42,178 nucleotides of DNA. Source: RGIG1995 sp045658315 (GTDB taxonomy: Bacteria; Bacillota; Clostridia; Oscillospirales; CAG-272). Made by a program: the position numbers and the translations under genes. The stretch lies in the NCBI GenBank assembly GCA_045658315.1, contig JAZOUV010000016.1, forward strand, positions 1 to 42,178, written 5' to 3'. Under the pieces are notes generated by a model. That model saw only the letters and a program-made list of their open reading frames with translations. It searched no databases and was not told the DNA's origin. Below are positions 1 to 7,369 of this stretch, piece after piece (within the stretch, counting starts at the first letter, position 1; each line of letters begins with the position of its first letter).

Positions 1-141
1 AAACTTCTGACCTTTTTATATTGCCCGTTGGAATCAATAAAATCTAATATGGCATCCTGAGGATAACCGCCGATTGCAGTTGCAACATCAGGATTATATG
101 TTATAAAACCGCCGTTTTGTAAATAAAATCTTTGGTCTGTT
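1..141. repeat. Terminal direct repeat, left copy (circular overlap)
   Basis: Bases 1-141 are identical to 42038-42178. The tail-fibre reading frame passes through the joined ends without interruption, so this is best read as the overlap of a circular assembly and not as a biological repeat. The length of 141 is also a common assembler k-mer size. The non-redundant genome is then 42,037 bp. A true short terminal redundancy cannot be excluded from sequence alone. Confidence 0.95.
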
Positions 142-368
142 GAAAGATAAAACATACCATTAAAGTTTTTTCTTTCCGGTGCTTTACCGCCGTTATCAAG
201 AGCGGTGGAGGTTATTGGTAAAAACCCGTCATCCAACACACATGAATCGTCTGCGGTTGTAGATGTTGCCGCAGGGATTTCAAAATCATCGGTGCCTATT
301 GCACTATAAACACCCTCCGCAAATGGGGTTGCCATTGCTTTGGGTTGAATTACATCTGTTTTTTTCAT
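1..368 (-). CDS. Tail fibre protein, N-terminal part (continues at 42037)
   Basis: This is the N-terminal 122 or so codons of a tail fibre whose remainder lies at 40936-42037 across the circular junction; the joined gene is 1,470 nt and encodes 489 aa. The start at 368 is preceded by AAGGA eight bases upstream. It begins MKKTDVIQPKAMATPFAEGV and contains the segment FYLSTDQRFYLQNGGF. It lies just downstream of the DUF2612 baseplate gene, the normal place for fibre genes after gpI in P2-like phages. The role as host-contacting fibre is inferred from position and from the low-complexity Gly/Ser/Thr-rich C-terminal half. Confidence 0.75.
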   Translation of the reverse strand, partial: MKKTDVIQPKAMATPFAEGVYSAIGTDDFEIPAATSTTADDSCVLDDGFLPITSTALDNGGKAPERKNFNGMFYLSTDQRFYLQNGGFITYNPDVATAIGGYPQDAILDFIDSNGQYKKVRS

Positions 369-380
369 TGTAAAATTCCT

Positions 381-974
381 TTATAAAATATTGCTATAAA
401 CTGCAAACGGTGCTTGATTGAACGGTTGAGCACCCGAACCGTTAAAGCCAAATACATCATTTCCTACAGCAACGACTTGCATTTCGACACCCGCCGGCCT
501 CGGTAATAATGTCAGGTTTCTTAAAATCTCCAATTGTAAATCGGTAAGCGGGAAATCAAAACGATATGTTATTGTCATATTGTGGTTATCCACTACCCAC
601 GCTCTGCCTGAATCGGCAAAAAGGAAGTTTAACAAGCTGTTAATCTCCTCAACTGTTCCCCTTATTCTCAAAAGTCTGAGCCTTGCTATAAGTAATGTGC
701 GATACATTTGAGTAGTTAAAGTTATATTTTCACCGTTTACTTTCCATGTCCGGGGAACTTGTAAAAGATTGCCCCAAATCGCAAGCCCGTAATCGTTTGC
801 GGTTGATAAAGTCAGTACATTTTTTATCCAATCATCCCAAAAAAATCTTTGGTTTTCTGTATACCAATCCTGCTTTTGGTTGACTAAACTATTGATATTT
901 GCTGAATTGTTGTATTGCCAAAATACATGCTTTTTTAAATCAACAGTCGGATTATATTCAAAAATATTACTCAT
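381..974 (-). CDS. DUF2612-type baseplate protein (gpI-like)
   Basis: A 197-aa protein of the DUF2612 family, the functional counterpart of P2 gpI that links baseplate wedges to tail fibres. The diagnostic central block is visible: a Gly-Leu-Ala-Ile-Trp-Gly segment at about residues 63-68, followed by a Tyr-Arg-x-Leu-Leu segment and the IRGTVEEINSLLNFLF helix, then a C-terminal segment ending near Pro-Arg-Pro-Ala-Gly. The gene overlaps the end of the upstream gpJ gene by eight bases and immediately precedes the fibre, as in P2 (J, I, H). Family assignment is confident; exact structural position in the baseplate is inferred. Confidence 0.85.
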   Translation of the reverse strand: MSNIFEYNPTVDLKKHVFWQYNNSANINSLVNQKQDWYTENQRFFWDDWIKNVLTLSTANDYGLAIWGNLLQVPRTWKVNGENITLTTQMYRTLLIARLRLLRIRGTVEEINSLLNFLFADSGRAWVVDNHNMTITYRFDFPLTDLQLEILRNLTLLPRPAGVEMQVVAVGNDVFGFNGSGAQPFNQAPFAVYSNIL

Positions 975-2145
975 TCATCGTTACCTGTATATTTGCACTC
1001 TGTGTCTTTGCTACCTGATTAATGCGAATTGTTATATCCTCGGTCGATAAACTCTCCGCACTCGTACCGACTTGCAAACGGGTTAATTTTATCCCGCTTA
1101 CAGCCTGATTAATCGCATAAGCAACTTGAAGCGGTAAAACATCATCACCGACTTTTAGAGTGTTTGTGTATTCCAATATCGCATCCGCTACCGCTTGCTC
1201 AGGGTCGCTCGCCGAACTCGTACCTACCTCAAATTCAACATTGTAATAAATCTGTATAACATCAGGACGGTCAAATGATACCTCATAGTCGACACCGTAA
1301 ACACTATCCTGAACCGTTACGGTTACATCCGTTCCTGCCCAATCCGAGCCTACGGATTTTCTTCTGAAGAGTGCATAAGCAACATCATAATCATTCCCGC
1401 CGTCAACGCAAGCATAAACGCTATGAGGTGCAATTGTAACGGTATCATAAACTATTGATGTATTTTTACCGTTATCATAAACAAAAGACGATATAACATT
1501 ATCCACCTTGCTCAATTCGTTTTTATAATCCTCTAAGATAGATGAGCCGGTAAATAACCCAAAATCTCCAAATTTTTGTTTGAAACTTGCATCAGATTCT
1601 TTTACCTGGCCTAAAATTGCGGGGTCAGTGTTTGTTATTGTTTCCCACCCAAAGGTGCCGTCAATAATCTTTGTAAGAGAACCGACAGGACACGGAATTT
1701 CACCTTTATCAACACTTAAAAATGTTCCTGTTGCAGTTCCGCTTTCGGGAATAGTTATATTATTTTCGGCATAAAAAATATACCCTGCTTGTGTGCTTGC
1801 TTGTGCACCCGCAGGGATAACCGTACCGTAAGTTCCTGTAACTGTAGCAAGAACGCTTGAAGATGTTGCAGCTTCTCTTTCCAAACCAAAATTCGCACCC
1901 ATTGCATCTAAAGGAATGCCAAAAGACATTTTGATATTAAAAAGATTTGCCATCAAAGCGTTATTTTCAATAACCCCCGCTCTTGCATCGGTTTCAATAT
2001 CAATCATGCGACCTTGCGGAGTTGAATCTTCAAGATTTAACCCCAAGCCCAATGCGGTTTGATATTCCGTTTGCACGTTTTCTTTTATGTCCGCAGTATC
2101 GGGTACAATAATACCGTTATTGTCTAAATAAGTGTAATTAGCCAT
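967..2145 (-). CDS. Baseplate wedge protein J-like
   Basis: A 392-aa baseplate J family protein (P2 gpJ, T4 gp6 group), which dimerises to form the baseplate wedge. The N-terminus has the typical layout of residues 1-100 (GRMIDIETDARAGVIENNAL, then a Phe-Gly-Ile-Pro-Leu-Asp-Ala-Met-Gly segment), followed by a beta-rich insert with VTGTYGTVIPAGAQASTQAG, which is the J-family signature of a pre-sheath beta domain. The C-terminal part (VADAILEYTNTLKVGDDVLP) is also typical. It sits between the gpW/gp25-like gene and the gpI-like gene, the canonical baseplate order. Confidence 0.92.
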   Translation of the reverse strand: MANYTYLDNNGIIVPDTADIKENVQTEYQTALGLGLNLEDSTPQGRMIDIETDARAGVIENNALMANLFNIKMSFGIPLDAMGANFGLEREAATSSSVLATVTGTYGTVIPAGAQASTQAGYIFYAENNITIPESGTATGTFLSVDKGEIPCPVGSLTKIIDGTFGWETITNTDPAILGQVKESDASFKQKFGDFGLFTGSSILEDYKNELSKVDNVISSFVYDNGKNTSIVYDTVTIAPHSVYACVDGGNDYDVAYALFRRKSVGSDWAGTDVTVTVQDSVYGVDYEVSFDRPDVIQIYYNVEFEVGTSSASDPEQAVADAILEYTNTLKVGDDVLPLQVAYAINQAVSGIKLTRLQVGTSAESLSTEDITIRINQVAKTQSANIQVTMNE

Positions 2146-2184
2146 TTTTTTGCTTCACTTTCCGGATTGTTTAAAATTCCAAAA

Positions 2185-2529
2185 TTAACCGTTAATGCTT
2201 ATATTTCCATAAGTTGTTTTTTCTGTAAGAGAATAAGAAAATACACCGTTATTTACGGTGTATTCGAAATTAGAAACCCTTTGTACTTTCTCTTGTGATT
2301 CCATTGAGTTAATCATTGCAGCTTGGAATAAATCAATCTTCGGAGTATCCGTAAATATTGTTTCAAAATAAGGGATTCCGTCCAATTGGTTGTATTCAGG
2401 CTCTCCCAGTGTTGTTAATGCTTTGTTCTTTGAAACATTTGCTAATGCCTGTATATCCTCAGAAGTTGCAATATTTCCTGTTGAATCTATAAATATATCG
2501 TTATTTTTGTTTGTTGATATTGTTATCAT
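2185..2529 (-). CDS. Baseplate wedge protein, gpW/gp25-like
   Basis: A 114-aa protein matching the size and position of the gpW/gp25 baseplate component, which joins the sheath to the wedge. Visible pattern: an N-terminal beta region with an ALTTLGEPEYNQLDGIPYF segment and a Glu-Lys-Val-Gln-Arg-Val segment followed by a C-terminal beta hairpin. The start codon overlaps the stop of the upstream spike gene (ATGA). The family's conserved Glu-Pro-x-x-Asn/Arg region is recognisable. Assignment rests on length, order (spike, gpW, gpJ, gpI) and partial motif match. Confidence 0.82.
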   Translation of the reverse strand: MITISTNKNNDIFIDSTGNIATSEDIQALANVSKNKALTTLGEPEYNQLDGIPYFETIFTDTPKIDLFQAAMINSMESQEKVQRVSNFEYTVNNGVFSYSLTEKTTYGNISING

Positions 2530-3182
2530 TTGGGAACTCCTGTATCTGCCCCTTGATTTCCGTTCGAGTGAACATGCGTGGTGAATGGTATTCCGTTTGT
2601 AGTTGTTTCGGTTGTTACCGTTAATGAACCGTTAATAACGGTATCACCGTTGACTGTAACACTCGGTGCCGTGAGGGTTATAACACCCTCTTTCAAGGTT
2701 ATTTTTGTTGTACCTGTAAGGGTTTGAATAACAAATGCCCCGTCATCTTCTTGCGAAAAATTAATGTCGTTTATTTTATCCGGCAAGAAAAATGCATCCA
2801 AAAAATTATGTTTTCTGTAATCATTGGGTGCACTCTCTTCAAGGTTTTGTTTAAAGATTGATATGTTTCTGTCGTTCGCTATTAACCAACCTGTATCCCC
2901 CTCTTTGACAGGGAATGACATTACAATCCCACCGCCTGACATGCAAAACACAGGGATGTTAATTAACGGTTCTTTACTGACCTTTTGCCCTTGACTTGCT
3001 ACACCCGTTATGGCGGGTTTAACAACCGCACGGTTTGTATTCCTGTCATAACTTTGTACAATCCCCGGAATAGCACATTCAATGTTCATTGAAAGTTTAT
3101 CCTGCAAGATATTATTTAACCCTGATAAAGTGTTACTGTCCGCAGGGTTATATGCGGGTATGGTTTTTGTTACATCAGACAC
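2526..3182 (-). CDS. Baseplate spike protein (Gp138/gpV-like)
   Basis: A 218-aa central spike. Residues ~35-150 match the Gp138 N-terminal OB-fold type (CAIPGIVQSYDRNTNRAVVK, then PVKEGDTGWLIANDRNISIF), and the rest is a repetitive beta-helix segment (ITLTAPSVTVNGDTVINGSL). The C-terminus carries His203-x-His205 followed by a Gly/Asn/Pro-rich tail, the iron-binding tip motif of gpV-type membrane-piercing spikes. The trimer is expected to puncture the outer membrane during contraction. It overlaps its upstream neighbour (hub) by eight bases. The HxH tip suggests a host with an outer membrane, though that is only suggestive. Confidence 0.9.
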   Translation of the reverse strand: MSDVTKTIPAYNPADSNTLSGLNNILQDKLSMNIECAIPGIVQSYDRNTNRAVVKPAITGVASQGQKVSKEPLINIPVFCMSGGGIVMSFPVKEGDTGWLIANDRNISIFKQNLEESAPNDYRKHNFLDAFFLPDKINDINFSQEDDGAFVIQTLTGTTKITLKEGVITLTAPSVTVNGDTVINGSLTVTTETTTNGIPFTTHVHSNGNQGADTGVPK

Positions 3183-4065
3183 GGCGATTTTTCCCGAAAA
3201 TTTCTAAATAATACTGAGGTTCACGAGTTGCAAAGTCATAAGTCATTTCATAAACCTGATAAAAACCGTTTACAATCGGTAATCTTTGACTTTCCAATTT
3301 GAACCAGTCCCCGATAGCAACCGCAGGGTCTAAAAGAACTTTTATTTTAACCCCGTATTCATCCGGCTGCGGTAATCCGATAAGACCGCTGTCTTGCGTT
3401 ATTACCTTGACACTTCCGGCTGTTTTCTGACTGCTGCCGCTTTGTCCTGAATAAGTCGGGGGCGGTTCATTCGTTCCCTCATTTACCCCCGGCGGGTCTT
3501 CGTCTTTATCTATGCAATAAAGAATGTTGTTATCGATATAGGCAATAAAATTGTCAAATTGGTTTAGTTTATTCAATAACTTTGCTTTTGCACCGTTAAA
3601 GTTAAAAGCATCTATGACCTTTTGGCTTTTACTTTGCCAAGAAAGTTCATAACCCAACTGACTTGCGATATTCGTTGCCAAGTCTTTTGTCGTTGCTGCT
3701 TCTTGCGAATATGTGATTATATTCTGTTGTTCAAAATAGTTTGTTTTAGCTTTGATTTTTAGCCATGTATCAGGCAACCCCTCCGGCAATGCCGAATAAA
3801 TATCACCAGAAAAAATCATCCCAATCCCTGTCGATTCGTACCCTGCAAAAACATTTATTTTCTTTTTTTTGCTCTGGTCTACATAAGGGCTTGTGTATGT
3901 TGTTAAATATTCAACATCCTGCCTTGACAGATTCGCAATAGATACTTCGCATTCAGAGCCTGTCTCAGACATCTTGCGGGTTATTCTTCCCTTTATAGAG
4001 ATATTGTGTATCTCTTTATCACCGTCAGGAGTTTGTATTTGTACATAACAGATTCGTTTATCCAT
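3175..4065 (-). CDS. Baseplate hub protein (gp27/gpD-like)
   Basis: A 296-aa hub-type protein located between the plug and the spike, the slot of gp27/Mu gp44-like hubs that form the trimeric adapter on which the spike sits. The N-terminal half resembles a tube-like beta domain (ISIKGRITRKMSETGSECEV) and the middle contains a helical insertion, then a Gly/Pro/Ser-rich linker near residues 190-215, and a C-terminal beta domain ending in YYLEIFGKNRRV. The linker is unusually low in complexity. Function is inferred from synteny and domain appearance. Confidence 0.8.
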   Translation of the reverse strand: MDKRICYVQIQTPDGDKEIHNISIKGRITRKMSETGSECEVSIANLSRQDVEYLTTYTSPYVDQSKKKKINVFAGYESTGIGMIFSGDIYSALPEGLPDTWLKIKAKTNYFEQQNIITYSQEAATTKDLATNIASQLGYELSWQSKSQKVIDAFNFNGAKAKLLNKLNQFDNFIAYIDNNILYCIDKDEDPPGVNEGTNEPPPTYSGQSGSSQKTAGSVKVITQDSGLIGLPQPDEYGVKIKVLLDPAVAIGDWFKLESQRLPIVNGFYQVYEMTYDFATREPQYYLEIFGKNRRV

Positions 4066-4384
4066 TTAATTCATCCTGTGTTACAAAATACAAATTACAA
4101 GTTGTTCCGAAGTTTTCCCAGTTCGGGTATTCGTCAAAATCGGTTTCAAAAAAGAAGTTCCCGCCCGCTTCCGATACCATATATTTGTATGGCAATAATC
4201 CCTGATTAGCGAAACAGGGAACGTGCGGACATACATATTCACCATTGACCTGCAAGGAAAAAAGCATTATTGAGTTTTCGTTTGTTCCCGCCATTTTTAA
4301 ATCGCAATTCATATTGATATTGTTTATCGTGAGTGAAAATTGCTGATTAGGTTGCGGCTCAAGTTCTATTGCGTAAGTTGTCAT
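4058..4384 (-). CDS. Baseplate plug protein (DUF6983, Pam3 gp18-like)
   Basis: A 108-aa protein with the plug-domain pattern known from cyanophage Pam3 gp18 (DUF6983): an N-terminal strand region (IELEPQPNQQFSLTINN), a middle segment with FSLQVNGEYVCPHVPC and a C-terminal GGNFFFETDFDEYPNWENFG. The last is the recognisable core of the family. In Pam3 the protein plugs the lower end of the tube near the hub. The gene overlaps both neighbours by a few bases and lies between the Dit-like gene and the hub, as expected. Confidence 0.8.
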   Translation of the reverse strand: MTTYAIELEPQPNQQFSLTINNINMNCDLKMAGTNENSIMLFSLQVNGEYVCPHVPCFANQGLLPYKYMVSEAGGNFFFETDFDEYPNWENFGTTCNLYFVTQDELNG

Positions 4385-4935
4385 TTTAAACCTAATTTCT
4401 TTTTAATACTTGCGGCAACTGACCTGTTAGCTTGTTTATGACCTGTATTAACCTTGCTTGCATCCTTTTTGTTCTTGACCTGCGGAACACTCATTTTTAC
4501 ATACAAAGTAACCGCTTCTTGAATTTCTTTGAAAGTCAAATCATAAACAGTTTTGTTATAATGTCCGCTATCCGCTTTCATCGGCTTGGAGGACATAACA
4601 AGGTTTGAATGCAATTCATTCTTCATTTTTATAATTACAGGAGTAGAATTTTTGTATAAATCTTGTAATTCATTAAGTGATGTAGAATCATCATCAGACA
4701 TAAGGACTTGCAATGTTACTTGAATAGGGTCATCAATAACATGGTCAACAACCATTGTTCCGTTTTCTTTTGGGTGTTCCATGAGTTTTTTATCATCCTG
4801 AACGCTTCCGTCAAGAAATTGTAACCCTGTTAAAATCTGTTGGTTCTCGTCTTGGTCATAGACTGAGATGTTTTGCACATCAACTTTTTGCCTAATATGA
4901 AGTATTACATTTGTTGCTGTTTGAAATAAACTCAT
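4381..4935 (-). CDS. Dit-like baseplate protein
   Basis: A 184-aa protein with the N-terminal Dit-like beta-sandwich organisation (about residues 15-145) and a basic C-terminal tail rich in Lys (residues 145-184). It is encoded between the tape measure and the plug, the position of the tail-hub adapter in Pam3-type simplified baseplates. The sequence HVIDDPIQVTLQVLMSDDDS and later VYDLTFKEIQEAVTLYVK resembles phage Dit-like N-terminal domains. The start overlaps the tape-measure stop (ATGA). Function is by family resemblance and gene order. Confidence 0.7.
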   Translation of the reverse strand: MSLFQTATNVILHIRQKVDVQNISVYDQDENQQILTGLQFLDGSVQDDKKLMEHPKENGTMVVDHVIDDPIQVTLQVLMSDDDSTSLNELQDLYKNSTPVIIKMKNELHSNLVMSSKPMKADSGHYNKTVYDLTFKEIQEAVTLYVKMSVPQVKNKKDASKVNTGHKQANRSVAASIKKKLGLK

Positions 4936-6266
4936 GCTAACATCCCGTCATCTAATGAAATTACTGCTTGTTTAATATAACTTGCTATATCTGTTGCAAT
5001 ACCTTGTGCATCCGTTGCCTGTGTTTGTATAGTAATATCGCCTATATTTATTGTTCTGTTACTTGAACTATTATTGTATGCGTTTGAAACCGCACCGGAC
5101 GGAATCGCATTAAGAGGATAAGAAGCGGTAAAATTGATTGCTTTTTTTGCGGCCATAAGACCTGACCGCCAATCGTTCGCTTCGTCCGCTGTCTGTACTC
5201 TTTCACCCTTGTGCAGTTCTGCAATATATCCGTCATAGGGGACATAATCAAGACCGCCCGCATGGGAGCCTTTAACATTTTGGTTAACATCGACATCCAC
5301 CGATTTGCCGGTTAATGCTTTTATGCCTTTTACAACAGCAGCAAGCACTGTAACGGTCGCTTTTAGGATAAAGTATATCCCTTTAAGGATTAAATCACCA
5401 ATCCCCTGTAGTATAGGTTGTGCAATTGCCCACAATTCTTTGAATACACTTATAAAATCGTCAAAGAGCTGTTTAGCACCCTCGACACCGCCAAAAATCT
5501 CACTCCATAAATCACCGAATGCGGATTCCCCGCCATTAACCCAAACAATTAAATCTTCAATAATTAATACCAGTCCGGCGATTAAAGCGGTTACACCTAT
5601 GATAATCGGTAAAATCGGGGCAAGTGCAGACCATAAAGCAATCCCCATTTGTTTTATAACAGGATTAGCACCAAATTGTATTACTTTTGCTATTCCCCAA
5701 ATCCCGCCGGTTATACCTGCAAGAGCACCAAGTATCCTGATAAGTGTGCTGTGGTCTACAAAGAAATCTATAATATTCCTGACAATTTTACCTACCGCTA
5801 TTAATGCAGGTAACAAAGCTCTCGATAAATTCGCACTTATTGCCGCACCGCCCATACGAATATCACGCATAACCTGTTCGTATTCTTTTGCGTTATTTAC
5901 ATCCTCTCGGTTGTAAATTTGGTATCGGTTGCCGTCTTGTGCTTGAAACTGTTCTAAGGTCATACCCGCTTCTTTTGCAGCATCCACGACTTCTGATACA
6001 TCCGAAGCGAATTGCATTGTCTGATGTATTGCTTTTCCAAGTAAAACCATAGGGGCAACAGCTTTGACGGTTTGTATTGCAAGTGCTTTAAATCTTCTTG
6101 CACCGTCCGCTTCAATGGCTTTGCCTAAATCCTTTATTTGTTTTTCGGTTTTCTTTGCTTGCTGTCCAAATTTATCTAAATTATCATCCGCTTTTATAAC
6201 ATCGTCATTAAGTTCAGGTAACCCCTCATTGCTAAATTCTAATAAAAAACTATCTAATAATGACAT
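4932..6266 (-). CDS. Tail tape measure protein (short)
   Basis: A 444-aa tape measure, short for the class. At the usual ~1.5 angstrom per residue it predicts a tail of roughly 65 nm. The N-terminal 60 residues are helical and charged (coiled-coil-like); residues ~150-320 contain at least three strongly hydrophobic stretches, e.g. IIIGVTALIAGLVLIIEDLI, typical of the membrane-inserting part of tape measures. The C-terminal part has DYVPYDGYIAELHKGERVQT, a motif frequently seen near the end of tape-measure proteins. It follows the chaperone frameshift region with a TAATG overlap. Confidence 0.88.
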   Translation of the reverse strand: MSLLDSFLLEFSNEGLPELNDDVIKADDNLDKFGQQAKKTEKQIKDLGKAIEADGARRFKALAIQTVKAVAPMVLLGKAIHQTMQFASDVSEVVDAAKEAGMTLEQFQAQDGNRYQIYNREDVNNAKEYEQVMRDIRMGGAAISANLSRALLPALIAVGKIVRNIIDFFVDHSTLIRILGALAGITGGIWGIAKVIQFGANPVIKQMGIALWSALAPILPIIIGVTALIAGLVLIIEDLIVWVNGGESAFGDLWSEIFGGVEGAKQLFDDFISVFKELWAIAQPILQGIGDLILKGIYFILKATVTVLAAVVKGIKALTGKSVDVDVNQNVKGSHAGGLDYVPYDGYIAELHKGERVQTADEANDWRSGLMAAKKAINFTASYPLNAIPSGAVSNAYNNSSSNRTINIGDITIQTQATDAQGIATDIASYIKQAVISLDDGMLA

Positions 6267-6475
6267 TATTTTTTACCTTTAACCTTTTTTGCAAGATGTT
6301 CATTTACTAAATACTCATTGTATTTTGGTATAATCTCTGCTTCCCATATAAGCATGGCATCTTCCAGTGAATAATCGTTTTTTAACTCTTTAAGGGTTGC
6401 TCGACCGCTAGCGACAATTTCACCAATGAATCCATCAATGTTTTTATATTCTTGGGTTTTGCAAGGGCTCTCCAC
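6266..6475 (-). CDS. Tail assembly chaperone, -1 frame extension
   Basis: An open frame in the -1 register relative to the chaperone gene at 6382-6816, overlapping it by 94 bases and ending exactly at the tape-measure start (TAATG). It has only a GTG near its 5' end and no ribosome binding site, so I read it as the 3' part of a frameshifted protein, equivalent to lambda T or P2 E'. If the slip occurs at CTTAAAG (6388-6394), the fusion would be ~183 aa. The extension is helical and basic at its end (HLAKKVKGKK). Confidence 0.7.
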   Translation of the reverse strand: MESPCKTQEYKNIDGFIGEIVASGRATLKELKNDYSLEDAMLIWEAEIIPKYNEYLVNEHLAKKVKGKK

Positions 6476-6816
6476 TCTTTCAAGGAATTTAAGACCTTGC
6501 CAAGTTCGAAAAAACTACAATTGTAATCTAATACATTTCCTTCAAGTTTTATTAATACTTCCCAACTCGGTATATGATTGTCAACAAGTGCTTTGTTTGA
6601 TAAAGGCTGTACCCTGTCATCATAAACACGCTCAACATATTGCATCAGTTTGAGCATTATATTTTCTGATTCCAAATAACTGCCGAGTTTTGGAATATTA
6701 TTTACAGGATATTGAGTTATTATTTCCCTGCCTACAGTTGCAGGAAATTTACCGATATTAAACTTTAATTCCTGACCTTCATAATCAATTGTGATTTCTT
6801 TCGGTTCGATTAACAT
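6382..6816 (-). CDS. Tail assembly chaperone
   Basis: A 144-aa protein in the chaperone slot between tail tube and tape measure (lambda G, P2 E position). It begins with MLIEPKEITIDYEGQELKF, a strand-rich N-terminus seen in such chaperones, followed by helices. Its start has a clear AAGGAG. It presumably coats the tape measure during tail assembly; a longer product is expected from -1 frameshifting into the overlapping frame that runs to 6266. Sequence identity with named families is weak, so the call rests mainly on position and the overlapping reading frame. Confidence 0.75.
   Translation of the reverse strand: MLIEPKEITIDYEGQELKFNIGKFPATVGREIITQYPVNNIPKLGSYLESENIMLKLMQYVERVYDDRVQPLSNKALVDNHIPSWEVLIKLEGNVLDYNCSFFELGKVLNSLKEWRALAKPKNIKTLMDSLVKLSLAVEQPLKS
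6388..6394 (-). other. Candidate -1 frameshift site CTTAAAG
   Basis: On the minus strand the zero-frame codons are TTA AAG, and slipping back one base gives CTT AAA, leading into the 6266-6475 frame. The A-site pairing (AAG to AAA) is preserved and P-site pairing is partial. It lies two codons before the zero-frame stop. Another candidate in the overlap is A-AAA-ACA at about 6439-6445. Neither is a textbook X-XXY-YYZ heptamer, so the exact site is uncertain. Confidence 0.4.
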
Positions 6817-6852
6817 AATTTTTACTCCTTATCTTTAGTTTTAATAAAGATT

Positions 6853-6890
6853 CCCCTTTCCACCCCTCAAATGAGGGGTAAAGAAAGGAG
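6853..6890 (-). other. Strong two-part hairpin after tail tube gene
   Basis: An inner perfect 7-bp stem ACCCCTC/GAGGGGT (6862-6868 with 6873-6879, 4-base loop) is flanked by an outer 8-bp stem (6853-6860 with 6883-6890, one G-T pair). It lies in the 101-base gap between the tube gene and the chaperone. No T-run follows on the minus strand, so it is probably not a simple terminator; a partial attenuator, RNase-processing or mRNA-stabilising element is likely. Confidence 0.7.
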
Positions 6891-6917
6891 TTTCTTTATG
6901 AGAAAATTTACGCAAAA

Positions 6918-7355
6918 TTAAACTTTGTTCTCAAAAACAAAGTTATATGTCGGGGTTTTGGTTCTGCCGTCTGAGGACACACCTAATCCCGGTAAACCGC
7001 CTGTTATTCTGCCGGGTGACAAAATAACACGGGTTTCGTTTGCATAGTTGATTACAATAGTAATCTCGTCATTTGCACTGCGTTTACCCTTAGCAACTCT
7101 GTTTGCTTCAAGCAAAAAGTCCATTGCTAATTGCTCGGGTGTCCCCGGTATAAGCGATAAACTGTAATTAATAGGCTGTGGGCTTGAATATGTTACCAAA
7201 TCCCCATTTAACCCCATGCCGCTTTCAGTTATCGTTACTTCGGGTATATCCATCGGGTCTGTATCATCTGCAAATGCCGTACATAATATCCCTTGCGGGT
7301 AGGTTTTAGAGGCTCTAACCAATACGGATAAGCCTGTACCGCTTACATCTTTCAT
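6918..7355 (-). CDS. Tail tube protein (DUF3277-type)
   Basis: A 145-aa beta-rich protein directly downstream of the sheath gene, as expected for the tail tube. It resembles the DUF3277 structural proteins that accompany DUF3383 sheaths: MKDVSGTGLSVLVRASKTYP at the N-terminus, GLNGDLVTYSSPQPINYSLS in the middle, and a GRTKTPTYNFVFENKV end. The tube polymerises as stacked hexameric rings inside the sheath. A ribosome site AGGAGG precedes the start. It is followed by a strong hairpin, which fits a highly expressed gene. Confidence 0.85.
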   Translation of the reverse strand: MKDVSGTGLSVLVRASKTYPQGILCTAFADDTDPMDIPEVTITESGMGLNGDLVTYSSPQPINYSLSLIPGTPEQLAMDFLLEANRVAKGKRSANDEITIVINYANETRVILSPGRITGGLPGLGVSSDGRTKTPTYNFVFENKV

Positions 7356-7369
7356 AGTTAATTACCTCC

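Noticed and set aside
5305..5916. 203-aa plus-strand frame opposite the tape measure
   Set aside because: Antisense shadow of the hydrophobic tape-measure region; no ribosome site and no family resemblance.
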